27,654 bases of DNA. It comes from JANWZL01 sp037445185. Lineage in GTDB: Bacteria > Pseudomonadota > Gammaproteobacteria > Burkholderiales > Thiobacillaceae. The position numbers and the translations under genes were made by a program. This document shows, piece after piece, positions 1-7,224 of this stretch. The stretch spans positions 1-27,654 of the forward strand of contig JBBIKZ010000019.1 of assembly GCA_037445185.1 (NCBI GenBank), given 5' to 3'. The notes under the pieces are model-generated. The model was not told the DNA's origin and searched no databases. It saw only the letters and a program-made list of their open reading frames with translations. The number at the start of each line of letters is the position of its first letter. The stretch's first letter is position 1.

Positions 1-113
1 CGTGCGAGCAGGTAGAAAGCGGCGAAGGCGAGCACGTACATGAGTCCGTACCAGCGCACGGCGAGCGGCCCGAGCTGCAGGGCGACGGGATCGAACTGGG
101 GATGAACGAGCAT
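1..113 (-). CDS. lgt: Prolipoprotein diacylglyceryl transferase, N-terminal fragment
   Basis: Reading the minus strand from the ATG at 113 gives about 37 residues starting MLVHPQFDPVALQLGPLAVR and continuing WYGLMYVLAFAAFYLLA to the window edge. The pattern FDPV...LGPL...WYGLMY followed by a hydrophobic helix is the N-terminus of Lgt. This inner-membrane enzyme moves diacylglycerol from phosphatidylglycerol to the lipobox cysteine of prolipoproteins. The gene is cut by the window boundary, not broken. It is divergent from ilvD with a 108-bp gap. No strong Shine-Dalgarno sequence precedes the ATG. The final lipoprotein step enzyme, Lnt, is also encoded in this window. Identity is confident for such a short fragment because several family-specific residues line up. 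Confidence 0.85.
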   Translation of the reverse strand, partial: MLVHPQFDPVALQLGPLAVRWYGLMYVLAFAAFYLLA

Positions 114-221
114 GGGATCAGGTTAGGTCAGGCAGGTTGCAATCGATGTCCTTCGCGCCATGCGGGCGCGCGAATGTACTGTAAACTGAATCCCGTAACC
201 TGTAACCCGATAGCCGAAACC

Positions 222-2129
222 ATGCCCCAGTACCGTTCCCGCACCACCACCCACGGCCGCAACATGGCCGGCGCGCGCGCGCTGTGGCGCGCCACCGGCA
301 TGAAGGACGGCGATTTCGACAAGCCCATCATCGCCGTGGCCAACTCCTTCACCCAGTTCGTGCCCGGCCACGTGCATCTGAAAGACTTGGGCCAGCTGGT
401 CGCGCGCGAGATCGAGGCGGCCGGCGGGGTGGCCAAGGAGTTCAACACCATCGCCGTGGACGACGGCATCGCCATGGGCCACGGCGGCATGCTCTACAGC
501 CTGCCCAGTCGGGAGCTGATCGCCGACTCGGTCGAGTACATGGTCAACGCCCACTGCGCCGACGCCCTGGTGTGCATCTCCAATTGCGACAAGATCACGC
601 CCGGCATGCTGATGGCCGCCCTGCGCCTCAACATCCCCGCCGTGTTCGTCTCCGGCGGGCCGATGGAGGCGGGCAAGGTCAAGCGCCAGGGCGAGGTGGT
701 GATGCTGGACTTGGTCGATGCCATGGTCGCGGCGGCCGATCCGACCATGAGCGACGCCGAGGTCGCGGCGATGGAGCACTCGGCCTGCCCGACCTGCGGC
801 TCCTGTTCGGGCATGTTCACCGCCAACTCGATGAACTGCCTGACCGAGGCCCTGGGGCTGGCGCTGCCCGGCAACGGCTCGCTGGTGGCCACCCATGTCG
901 ACCGCAAGCAGCTCTTCCTGCGCGCCGGCCGGCTCATCGTCGAGCTGGCGCGTCGCTGGTACGAGCGCGACGACGCCCGCATGCTGCCGCGCAGCATCGC
1001 CAGCTTCGCCGCCTTCGAGAACGCCATCGCCCTCGACATCGCCATGGGCGGCTCGACCAACACCGTGCTGCACCTGCTCGCCGCGGCGCGCGAGGCGGGC
1101 GTGCCCTTCACCATGGCCGACATCGACCGCATGAGTCGCCGGGTGCCGCACCTGTGCAAGGTGGCCCCCTCGACGCAGAAATACCACATGGAGGACGTGC
1201 ACCGCGCCGGCGGCGTGATGGGCATCCTGGGTGAGCTGGACCGCGCCGGCCTGATCCACCGTGAGGTGCCCACCGTGCACAGCCCGACCCTGGGCGAGGC
1301 CTTGGAGGAATGGGACATCCGCCGCACGAGCTCGGCCGAGGTGCGCGCGTTCTACCTGGCCGCGCCCGGCGGCATCCCCACGCAGGAGGCTTTCTCGCAG
1401 CGCGCACGCTATCCCTCGCTCGACGAGGACCGCAGCGCGGGCTGCATCCGCGACGTCGAGCACGCCTACTCGCGCGATGGCGGGCTGGCCGTGCTCTACG
1501 GCAACCTGGCCGAGGAGGGCTGCATCGTCAAGACCGCCGGCATCGACGAGAGTATGTTCGAGGTGGAACAGCTGCGCTACACCACCAGCGTGCCCACCTC
1601 CACCATCCGCGTCTTCCGCGGACCGGCGCGCATCTTCGAGAGCCAGGAGGCGGCGGTGGAGGCCATCCTCGGCGACCGCATTCGTCCTGGCGACGTGGTC
1701 GTCATCCGCTACGAGGGCCCGCGCGGGGGCCCCGGCATGCAGGAGATGCTCTATCCGACCAGCTACTTGAAGTCCAAGGGCCTGGGCAAGGCCTGTGCGC
1801 TGATCACCGACGGCCGCTTCTCCGGCGGCACCTCGGGGCTGTCCATCGGCCATGTCTCACCCGAGGCGGCCGAGGGCGGCGCCATCGGCCTGGTCGAGGA
1901 GGGCGACATGATCGAGATCGATATCCCCAACCGGCGCATCCATCTGGACGTGGCCGACGCAGAGCTTGCCCGCCGCCGCGCGGCGATGGAGGCGCGCGGG
2001 GCCAACGCCTGGAAGCCGGTGGCGCGTGAACGCACGGTCTCACCGGCGCTGCGGGCGTATGCCGCCATGACCACCTCCGCCGCCCATGGTGCGGTGCGCG
2101 ACGTCAGCCAAGTCGAGCGGCGGCAGTGA
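222..2129 (+). CDS. ilvD: Dihydroxy-acid dehydratase
   Basis: IlvD dehydrates 2,3-dihydroxy-isovalerate and 2,3-dihydroxy-3-methylvalerate to the keto-acid precursors of valine and isoleucine (cytoplasmic Fe-S enzyme). From the ATG at 222 the protein is 635 aa, close to the usual 610-620. It starts MPQYRSRTTTHGRNMAGAR, as the family does. An earlier in-frame ATG at 102 would add 40 unrelated residues across the lgt promoter region and is rejected. Visible motifs are the cysteine in SNCDKITPGM (residue 122), CPTCGSCSGMF (cysteines 189, 192 and 195) and the C-terminal signature TDGRFSGGTSG...HVSPEAAEGG. The last residues (TSAAHGAVRDVSQVERRQ) extend the usual GAVRD tail, and the stop lies inside the first copy of a 143-bp tandem repeat. 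The enzyme should be unaffected because only the tail is altered. Confidence 0.97.
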   Translation: MPQYRSRTTTHGRNMAGARALWRATGMKDGDFDKPIIAVANSFTQFVPGHVHLKDLGQLVAREIEAAGGVAKEFNTIAVDDGIAMGHGGMLYSLPSRELIADSVEYMVNAHCADALVCISNCDKITPGMLMAALRLNIPAVFVSGGPMEAGKVKRQGEVVMLDLVDAMVAAADPTMSDAEVAAMEHSACPTCGSCSGMFTANSMNCLTEALGLALPGNGSLVATHVDRKQLFLRAGRLIVELARRWYERDDARMLPRSIASFAAFENAIALDIAMGGSTNTVLHLLAAAREAGVPFTMADIDRMSRRVPHLCKVAPSTQKYHMEDVHRAGGVMGILGELDRAGLIHREVPTVHSPTLGEALEEWDIRRTSSAEVRAFYLAAPGGIPTQEAFSQRARYPSLDEDRSAGCIRDVEHAYSRDGGLAVLYGNLAEEGCIVKTAGIDESMFEVEQLRYTTSVPTSTIRVFRGPARIFESQEAAVEAILGDRIRPGDVVVIRYEGPRGGPGMQEMLYPTSYLKSKGLGKACALITDGRFSGGTSGLSIGHVSPEAAEGGAIGLVEEGDMIEIDIPNRRIHLDVADAELARRRAAMEARGANAWKPVARERTVSPALRAYAAMTTSAAHGAVRDVSQVERRQ

Positions 2130-2395
2130 GGGCGGCATGGCATCCCGCTCCAGGGTCGCATCCCCGCCTCGCGGCGGGGCCCCTGCTCCGCCTTGCGCGG
2201 TCGCCCGCCATGACCACCTCCGCCGCCCATGGTGCGGTGCGCGACGTCAGCCAAGTCGAGCGGCGGCAGTGAGGGCGGCATGGCATCCCGCTCCAGGGTC
2301 GCATCCCCGCCTCGCGGCGGGGCCCCTGCTCCGCCTTGCGCGGTCGCCCGCCATGACCACCTCCGCCGCCCATGGTGCGGTGCGCGACGTCAGCC
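2062..2395. repeat. 143-bp tandem repeat, 2.3 copies, overlapping the ilvD 3' end
   Basis: The unit beginning CCGCCATGACCACCTCCGCC starts at 2062, 2205 and 2348. The first two copies look identical along their full 143 bp. The third stops at 2395, where its sequence diverges after GACGTCAGCC. Each copy holds the last codons of ilvD (encoding MTTSAAHGAVRDVS) followed by a GC-rich module with a CCCCGC...GCGGGG palindrome. Copies 2 and 3 therefore carry untranslated duplicates of the gene end. The third ends ...VSRLARP followed by a stop and may keep the ancestral terminus. The unit is not a multiple of three, and it is too perfect to be old. Confidence 0.95.
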
Positions 2396-2421
2396 GGCTT
2401 GCAAGACCCTAGGGAGCAAAC

Positions 2422-3018
2422 ATGGGACTGCCGCTGCGTGATGTCGAGTATCACACCTACGGTGACTATCTTACGTGGCCGGAGGAGGTGCGCTACGAGT
2501 TGATCGACGGCAAGGCCTATTTGATGGCGCCGGCGCCCAGCGTGAGCCACCAGGACATCGCGGGAGAGATCTACCGTCAGCTCGCCAATGCCTTGCAAGG
2601 CAAGCCCTGCCGTGTCTTCATCGCACCGGTGGACGTGCGCCTGCCCAAGGCAGACGAGGCGGACGAGCAGATCGACACCGTCGTCCAACCCGACGTGCTG
2701 GCGGTATGCGACGCAAGCAAGCTGAGTGAACGCGGTGTGCGCGGCGCACCGGATTTCGTGGTCGAGGTGCTCTCTCCTGCCACAGCAGCCCACGACATGG
2801 TCATCAAACGGCGTATCTACGAACGCCATGGCGTGCGTGAATACTGGCTGGTGCACCCCCTGGACCGGGTCCTGACCATCTACCGGCTCGATGAAAAGGG
2901 TGAATACGGCAAACCGGATACCCAGGAACTTCAGGGCCGAACCGACGTGGGTGTCCTGCCCGGTGTCAGCATCGCCTGGGATGAACTGATCGCCCGCCTG
3001 CCGAAACTCCAATACTGA
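2422..3018 (+). CDS. Uma2 family (DUF820) PD-(D/E)XK endonuclease-like protein
   Basis: This 198-residue protein has the Uma2/DUF820 fold pattern: an N-terminal YELIDGKAYLM segment (residues 25-35), an acidic residue in VVQPDVL (D91), the core strand DFVVEVLSPAT with E115, and a lysine-bearing helix start at K129 (MVIKRRIYERHGVREYWLV). D91, E115 and K129 fit a restriction-endonuclease-like PD-(D/E)XK site. The family's cellular role is poorly known; many copies are orphans near mobile DNA. The start is supported by AGGGAGC seven to eight bases before the ATG. It lies 27 bp beyond the third copy of the ilvD tail repeat and 22 bp before the mutarotase gene, so it may be co-transcribed with that gene. 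No partner toxin, methylase or transposase is visible nearby. Confidence 0.85.
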   Translation: MGLPLRDVEYHTYGDYLTWPEEVRYELIDGKAYLMAPAPSVSHQDIAGEIYRQLANALQGKPCRVFIAPVDVRLPKADEADEQIDTVVQPDVLAVCDASKLSERGVRGAPDFVVEVLSPATAAHDMVIKRRIYERHGVREYWLVHPLDRVLTIYRLDEKGEYGKPDTQELQGRTDVGVLPGVSIAWDELIARLPKLQY

Positions 3019-3040
3019 AACCTGGACGAGGAGGAATCCT

Positions 3041-3946
3041 GTGCTGCACGACACGCTCAACGCACGCCATGCCCTGCCCAACCTGCACTTCCGCGCCGAC
3101 CCCTCCGGCCTCGTCTTCGCCGAGATCGACAGCGCCCACGCCACCGCCACGGTCTGCCTGCAAGGGGCGCACCTGGTGACCTGGCGGCCCAAAGACCAGC
3201 CGGTGCCGGTGGTGTGGGTGTCGGAGGCGGCCCGGTACGCGCCGGGCAAGTCCATACGCGGCGGCGTGCCAGTGTGCTGGCCCTGGTTCGGCCCCCACGC
3301 CACGGAAAGCGGCTTTCCCGCCCACGGCTTTGCCCGTACCGTGCCCTGGCAGGTGACCCGGACCGAGACCCAGGCCGACGGTGCCATCCGCCTCGCGCTG
3401 GCGTTGCTGCAGAACGAACAGACCCGCGCCCAGTTCGCCCATGCCTGCCGGCTGGAGCTGATCCTCACGGTGGGCGGCAGCCTGCAGGCCGAGCTCGTCA
3501 CCACCAATCTCGACACCGAGCCCCTCGTCATCGGCGAGGCCCTGCACACCTATTTCCAGATCGGCGACATCGGCCAGGCGCGCGTCCTGGGTCTGGAGGG
3601 CTGCGCCTATGTGGACAAGGTCGAGGGCGGCGCGCGCAAGCGGCAGGCGGGGCCGATCACCTTCACCGGCGAGACCGATCGGGTCTATGTCGACACCGAG
3701 GCCCGGTGCATCATCGAGGACCCGGTCCTCGAGCGCCGCATCCTGATCGACAAAACGGGGTCGCGCTCGACCGTGGTGTGGACACCCTGGCAGGATAAAG
3801 CGGACAAGATGGGCGACCTGGGCCCGAACGAGGGCTGGCGCCGCATGCTGTGCGTGGAATCGGGCAACGCGCTGGACAATGTGCTCACCATCGCGCCGGG
3901 CGAGGCGCATGCCCTGACGGTGACCTATCGCGCTGTGCCGCTCTGA
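3041..3946 (+). CDS. D-hexose-6-phosphate mutarotase (YeaD-like aldose 1-epimerase)
   Basis: This is a cytoplasmic galactose-mutarotase-fold enzyme that interconverts the anomers of glucose-6-phosphate and related hexose phosphates. The 301-residue product carries the YeaD signature GGVPVCWPWFGPH followed by PAHGFARTVPW, the histidine-bearing EALHTYFQIGDI segment, and VVWTPW...CVESGNA near the C-terminus, where the catalytic glutamate is expected. The start is GTG at 3041, preceded five bases upstream by a strong GAGGAGGA ribosome-binding site; no ATG fits better. The gene is 22 bp after the Uma2-like gene. The carbohydrate role fits with fbp further on, but the two are separated by a mobile-like element. 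The substrate is inferred from the family. Confidence 0.92.
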   Translation: MLHDTLNARHALPNLHFRADPSGLVFAEIDSAHATATVCLQGAHLVTWRPKDQPVPVVWVSEAARYAPGKSIRGGVPVCWPWFGPHATESGFPAHGFARTVPWQVTRTETQADGAIRLALALLQNEQTRAQFAHACRLELILTVGGSLQAELVTTNLDTEPLVIGEALHTYFQIGDIGQARVLGLEGCAYVDKVEGGARKRQAGPITFTGETDRVYVDTEARCIIEDPVLERRILIDKTGSRSTVVWTPWQDKADKMGDLGPNEGWRRMLCVESGNALDNVLTIAPGEAHALTVTYRAVPL

Positions 3947-4055
3947 AGCCGAATGATGCATGAGGCCATGGGTTGAACCGTAGATACTGTTATGCCTGTC
4001 AAGCCGAAGCGAGACCTGAATGAAGTTTTTCATCGAACGGTCTGCCTGACTTCAA

Positions 4056-4432
4056 CCTAAAAACCTCAGTTGACCGCTCCCTGGCCTTTGCAAAGACGCA
4101 TGGGACCTGACGTTTGCGCCTCCGAGCACGCTCACCCGGAAGGTGAGGCCGCTACGCGCCCGCGCTCGGGTCTGTGCGCGCGTCTGGCTGCGTTGCTCCT
4201 CCTTGCGGGGGGCGCCCCGTAGCGTCGTCCGAGGGGCCCCGCGTGAGCGGGGATCGGACAGCGGAGGGGATGCCGGCGACTGCCCCGGGGGCGCCCGCAT
4301 CCTGCTCCGCGGTCGCATCCCCTGCGGGGCCCCTGCTCCGCGCTACGCAGTCGCCGACCCCGCGGCGTCGTCGCGCCGAGCCCCCCACACGCACAAACCC
4401 GCTTTCGGGCGCGTTCAACTGAGGTTTTTGGG
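4056..4432. mobile_element. MITE-like non-coding element with 15-bp terminal inverted repeats
   Basis: The left end reads CCTAAAAACCTCAGTTGA (perfect core 4059-4073). The right end carries the exact reverse complement TCAACTGAGGTTTTT (4415-4429). The roughly 377 bp between are very GC-rich and full of palindromes (for example CTCACCCGGAAGGTGAG, and GGCGACTGC/GCAGTCGCC arms). They contain no credible gene; the open frames there are low-complexity artefacts. TCAA lies directly left of the left end (4052-4055) and again one base beyond the right end (4434-4437), a possible target duplication. The first 125 bp recur at the window end with seven mismatches and no indel. Size, inverted ends, repetition and lack of a gene fit a non-autonomous element; the mobilising transposase is not identified. 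Confidence 0.75.
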
Positions 4433-4454
4433 GTCAATGTTGCGATTTACGGTT

Positions 4455-4472
4455 GTCGGCCTGAAGGCCGAC
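4455..4472. repeat. REP-like palindrome
   Basis: GTCGGCCTGAAGGCCGAC followed by CTAC is an 18-bp palindrome with a four-base centre. It matches the common proteobacterial intergenic pattern GTAGGTCGG-CC...GG-CCGAC. A sister copy sits at 11668-11685, at the hemA stop. It lies just outside the right end of the MITE-like element. Confidence 0.6.
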
Positions 4473-4550
4473 CTACACCCGACCCAAAGCCGCTTGATAT
4501 CCGTCAGCTCGATGCGCGTATGGGCCGGCCGGGGTCATTCCAGACGGTGT

Positions 4551-4587
4551 AAAAAATCCGACAACCGGCAGGGCACAGGCCTGCCGG
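4551..4587 (-). terminator. Possible terminator of the ankyrin gene
   Basis: On the minus strand, 11 bases after the stop, an 8-bp perfect stem (CCGGCAGG / CCTGCCGG, seven-base loop) is followed by TTGTCGGATTTTTT. The T-run starts eight bases after the stem, farther than in a classical intrinsic terminator, so this is only plausible. The same TGTCGGATTTTTT sequence recurs 3' of the nucleotidyltransferase gene. Confidence 0.4.
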
Positions 4588-4597
4588 CAGGCACGGC

Positions 4598-5179
4598 TCA
4601 GTGCAGCGGCCGTTTCATGAAGTTGACCACCTTAGCCTCGCTCGGGCCTTTGCGGCCGGTGCTGGAACAGGCGCCCTCGGTCTCCGGCAGGTAGCCGGTC
4701 GCCTCGTGCAGTAGGTTGATGACGTCCACCCAGTGCCGCTCCTTGGCCATCTGTAGCGCCGTGCGACCGCCGTCGTTGGTGGCGTTCACGTCCGCGCCGG
4801 CGTTGAGCAGGACCTCGCACACCGCCCCCTCACCGCCGCCGGCGGCCAGCATGAGGGGCGTGATGCCGTAGAAGATGCGCGCGTTCACATCCGCCCCGGC
4901 ATCCACCAAGGCCTGCACCACGGGGGCGAAGCCGCAGTTGAGTTCGGCGTTGTGGGCGGCCTTGAACAGGGCGGTGAAGTCGTTGGCATCGCGCGCGTTG
5001 ACGTCCGCCCCGGCGGCGATGAGGACCTGCACGGCCTCCAGGTGGCCGACGTGCGCGGCTGCCATGAGCGGGGTCTGGCCGTTCTCGTCGGCCCAGTTCG
5101 GGTCCGCGCCCGCGTCGAGCAGGACACGGATACGCGCGGTGTCGCCGGCTTGCGCGGCGGCCTTCAGTTCAGCGGTCAT
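4598..5179 (-). CDS. Ankyrin-repeat protein
   Basis: The product has 193 residues and consists largely of ankyrin repeats. Diagnostic pieces are LLDAGADPNWADENGQTPLM, VLIAAGADVNARDANDFTAL, LVDAGADVNARIFYGITPLM and LLNAGADVNATNDGGRTALQ, spaced about 33-37 residues apart. There is no signal peptide or catalytic domain, so it probably acts as a small protein-binding scaffold; the partner is unknown. Two ATGs lie six bases apart (5185 and 5179). The GGAGG directly abuts the first and is six bases from the second, so translation should start at 5179 (MTAELKAAAQ). The C-terminal 30 residues are not ankyrin-like. The gene is divergent from fbp with a 148-bp gap. Confidence 0.85.
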   Translation of the reverse strand: MTAELKAAAQAGDTARIRVLLDAGADPNWADENGQTPLMAAAHVGHLEAVQVLIAAGADVNARDANDFTALFKAAHNAELNCGFAPVVQALVDAGADVNARIFYGITPLMLAAGGGEGAVCEVLLNAGADVNATNDGGRTALQMAKERHWVDVINLLHEATGYLPETEGACSSTGRKGPSEAKVVNFMKRPLH

Positions 5180-5208
5180 GGGCATCCTCCGGGGAAAAAT
5201 ACACGACT

Positions 5209-5236
5209 ATTCTAATCAACTATTGCGGTCGCGCAA
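5209..5236 (-). promoter_or_regulatory. Candidate sigma-70 promoter for the ankyrin gene
   Basis: On the minus strand TTGCGC (5236-5231) and TAGAAT (5214-5209) are separated by 16 bases. The -10 matches five of six consensus bases and the -35 three of six. The -10 lies 29 bases before the chosen start. The surrounding divergent region is noticeably AT-rich compared with the rest of the window. Confidence 0.4.
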
Positions 5237-5327
5237 GAACCCTGACGAAAGGAGGGGTCAGTGGTGCATAAAATGTTTTGATGCAATGATAAAATTCAGC
5301 ATTCTCTAATATTCGCACGAGGTCCCC

Positions 5328-6335
5328 ATGCATACCGGTACCACCCTGACCCAGTTCATCATTGAGGAGCAGCGCCGCATCCCCGGCGCGACCGGCGACT
5401 TCACCGGACTGCTAAACGACATCGTCACCGCCTGCAAGGCGATCGCGAACGCGGTCAACAAGGGGGCCCTGGTGGGGCTGATGGGGACGCTGGAGAGCCA
5501 GAACGTGCAGGGCGAGGTGCAGAAGAAGCTGGACGTGATCGCCAACGACATCATGCTCCGCGCCAACGTATGGGCCGGCCACCTGGCGGGCATGGCCTCG
5601 GAGGAGATGGACGAGCCCTATGCCATCCCGGACAAGTATCCACTGGGCAAGTATCTGCTGCTGTTCGACCCCCTGGACGGCTCCAGCAACGTCGACGTCA
5701 ACATCTCGGTGGGCAGCATCTTCTCCATCCTGCGCGCACCGGTGCCCAACCGGCCGGCGAGCTTGAACGACTTCCTGCAGCCGGGGGTACGGCAGGTCTG
5801 CGCCGGCTACGCCCTGTATGGCTCGTCCACCATGCTGGTGCTGACCCTCGGCCACGGGGTGAACGGCTTCACCCTGGACCGCGAGGTGGGCGAGTTCATC
5901 CTCACCCACCCCAACATGACCATCCCCGCGGACACGCGCGAGTTCGCCATCAACGCATCCAACCGCCGCTTCTGGGAGCCGCCGGTGCAGCGCTATGTGG
6001 AGGAGTGCCTGGCCGGCAAGGAAGGCCCGCGCGGCAAGGACTTCAACATGCGCTGGGTGGCCTCCATGGTGGCCGAGGTGCACCGCATCCTCACCCGCGG
6101 CGGCATCTTCATGTACCCGCGCGACACCAAGGATCCGGCCAAGCCCGGCAAACTGCGCCTGCTGTACGAGGCCAACCCCATGGCCCTGATCGTGGAGCAG
6201 GCCGGCGGGGCCGCCTCCACCGGCTACGAGCGCATCCTGGACATCCAGCCGGCAGACCTGCACCAGCGCGTGCCGGTGATCCTGGGGTCGAGGCACGAGG
6301 TGGAGACGGTGGTGAGCTATCACCGCCAGGCCTGA
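5328..6335 (+). CDS. fbp: Fructose-1,6-bisphosphatase, class I
   Basis: The 335-residue protein hydrolyses fructose-1,6-bisphosphate to fructose-6-phosphate in gluconeogenesis and, in autotrophs, the Calvin cycle. The metal-binding motifs are clear: SEEMDE (91-96), LLLFDPLDGSSNVDVN (around 111-125) and the C-terminal KLRLLYEANPMALIVEQAGG. The length is normal for the bacterial class I enzyme. The start MHTGTTLTQFI is typical, with CGAGG upstream. A TAAAAT -10-like box occurs at 5290-5295, but I see no convincing -35. The gene stands alone, with the ankyrin gene divergent and the Tat-signal protein gene convergent. No other Calvin-cycle gene is in the window, so its pathway context is open. 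Confidence 0.96.
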   Translation: MHTGTTLTQFIIEEQRRIPGATGDFTGLLNDIVTACKAIANAVNKGALVGLMGTLESQNVQGEVQKKLDVIANDIMLRANVWAGHLAGMASEEMDEPYAIPDKYPLGKYLLLFDPLDGSSNVDVNISVGSIFSILRAPVPNRPASLNDFLQPGVRQVCAGYALYGSSTMLVLTLGHGVNGFTLDREVGEFILTHPNMTIPADTREFAINASNRRFWEPPVQRYVEECLAGKEGPRGKDFNMRWVASMVAEVHRILTRGGIFMYPRDTKDPAKPGKLRLLYEANPMALIVEQAGGAASTGYERILDIQPADLHQRVPVILGSRHEVETVVSYHRQA

Positions 6336-6361
6336 GGCATTCGACCGCTGGCCACGCGTGC

Positions 6362-6389
6362 AAACGAAAACGCCCCCGTTCGGGGGCGT
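6362..6389 (-). terminator. Rho-independent terminator of the Tat-signal protein gene
   Basis: ACGCCCCC-GTTC-GGGGGCGT (6370-6389) is a perfect 8-bp stem with a tetraloop. On the minus strand it is followed by TTTCGTTTG, so it fits the end of the gene that stops at 6409. fbp converges from the other side and may share it, though the T-run is on the minus side only. Confidence 0.65.
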
Positions 6390-6408
6390 CGAGCACGCTG
6401 TGATGGGC

Positions 6409-7113
6409 TCAGGGGTGCAGGCTCTGCCAGTATGCCAGGACCTCGGCGGCGTTCCAGGTGTGCGTGCTGGTGACCTGATAGAGGCCGCCGCTCACGACCA
6501 CCTTGTTGAACATCTCCACCGCCTGCTGCGGGGTAATGGGGAAGTTAGGGGCGAAGGCGATGGCGTTCATCACCGCCGCCACTGCCTCGGCGCCAAGGTT
6601 GAGGTTTGGATCGTAACCGCTCCTGGCCACCAACACCCACCCACGTATGTGGGCGCCCGACGGGTTGACGGGAAAGCCCTTGAGCACATCCCACACGGTG
6701 GCGTCCTGAAGTGCACCGGCCCTGTTTCTACGGGCATAGGCATCGACGAACATGGCCGTTAGACCGTGGAAGGTGCCCAATCCGGCGGGTGCATCTTTGA
6801 ACAGCCGAACCTGCCCGCTGGAGTCGATGAAATAGCTGTTAGACACTGTGCCATCCGGCCAGGTGCTCGGCCCGGCAGCGTAGTGGCTGGGACCGTAGCC
6901 TAGCGACGAGCAGGGCGTCGCGCCACCCGGCGGCGGCGAGGCGAAACCGGAGATGTGGCCGGAGGGGGTGCAGTGATGCGGCGCGGCACCGAGCACCGGT
7001 CGGCTGGTGAGCACGCCCAGCACGGCGGGGGCGGCCAGGCCGGCCTTGGCCAGACGGCGGCGCGTCTCGTCCACGTGGGGCGGGGTCGGATTGGGGTCGT
7101 GTTGCTTGTCCAT
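6409..7113 (-). CDS. Secreted protein with twin-arginine signal, function unknown, next to the HPr-rel-A cassette
   Basis: The 234-residue product has a Tat-like leader: a polar N-terminus, TRRRLAKAGLAAPAVLGVL (17-35), then SRPVLGAA with a plausible cleavage near residue 43. The mature part begins with a Cys-, Gly- and Pro-rich stretch (HHCTPSGHISGF... TPCSSLGYG). It continues into a mixed region with repeated aromatic residues and ends in a helix-rich part (LGAEAVAAVMNA... ITPQQAVEMFN... WNAAEVLAYWQSL). There is no PEP-CTERM tail, lipobox or recognised enzyme motif. GAAGG lies seven bases before the ATG. Upstream are a sigma-54-like promoter and a possible activator site, and a terminator follows, so it looks like a single-gene unit. 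It directly follows the nucleotidyltransferase of the HPr-rel-A cassette. A role as that system's client is my inference. Confidence 0.75.
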   Translation of the reverse strand: MDKQHDPNPTPPHVDETRRRLAKAGLAAPAVLGVLTSRPVLGAAPHHCTPSGHISGFASPPPGGATPCSSLGYGPSHYAAGPSTWPDGTVSNSYFIDSSGQVRLFKDAPAGLGTFHGLTAMFVDAYARRNRAGALQDATVWDVLKGFPVNPSGAHIRGWVLVARSGYDPNLNLGAEAVAAVMNAIAFAPNFPITPQQAVEMFNKVVVSGGLYQVTSTHTWNAAEVLAYWQSLHP

Positions 7114-7147
7114 AGTGCACCTTCGATGGATGAGTGCCTGATTATAA

Positions 7148-7161
7148 GCAAGTCGCGTGCC
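7148..7161 (-). promoter_or_regulatory. Candidate sigma-54 promoter (-24/-12)
   Basis: The minus-strand sequence GGCACGCGACTTGC has GG and GC exactly ten bases apart and matches the RpoN core consensus GGCAC-N5-TTGC. The initiation codon at 7113 is 34 bases beyond the -12 GC. A TATAAT follows almost at once (7146-7141) and could be a sigma-70 -10 box, but no good -35 lies 16-18 bases upstream. The sigma-54 reading is therefore preferred without being certain. Confidence 0.55.
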
Positions 7162-7224
7162 TTCCGCGTAGCGATAATAAAATCAATGTATTAGCGCCTA
7201 GACCCGTTTGGCGGGGGGTGGGAA

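Noticed and set aside
102..221. Longer ilvD start at 102
   Set aside because: Adds 40 residues unlike any IlvD and overlaps the start of the divergent lgt gene; MPQYRSRTTTHGRN at 222 is the family start.
4059..4429. CRISPR array suspected from the palindromic repeats
   Set aside because: No regularly spaced direct repeats with unique spacers; the repeats are terminal inverted repeats and internal palindromes.
4143..4694. 183-codon plus-strand frame (and several others) inside the MITE-like element
   Set aside because: Arg/Pro/Ala-rich translation, no ribosome-binding site, crosses the element border; overlapping frames on both strands are equally long, as expected from GC-rich palindromes.
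6409..6470. PEP-CTERM sorting tail on the Tat-signal protein, looked for because of its promoter
   Set aside because: The C-terminus (AAEVLAYWQSLHP) has no Pro-Glu-Pro, membrane helix or basic cluster.
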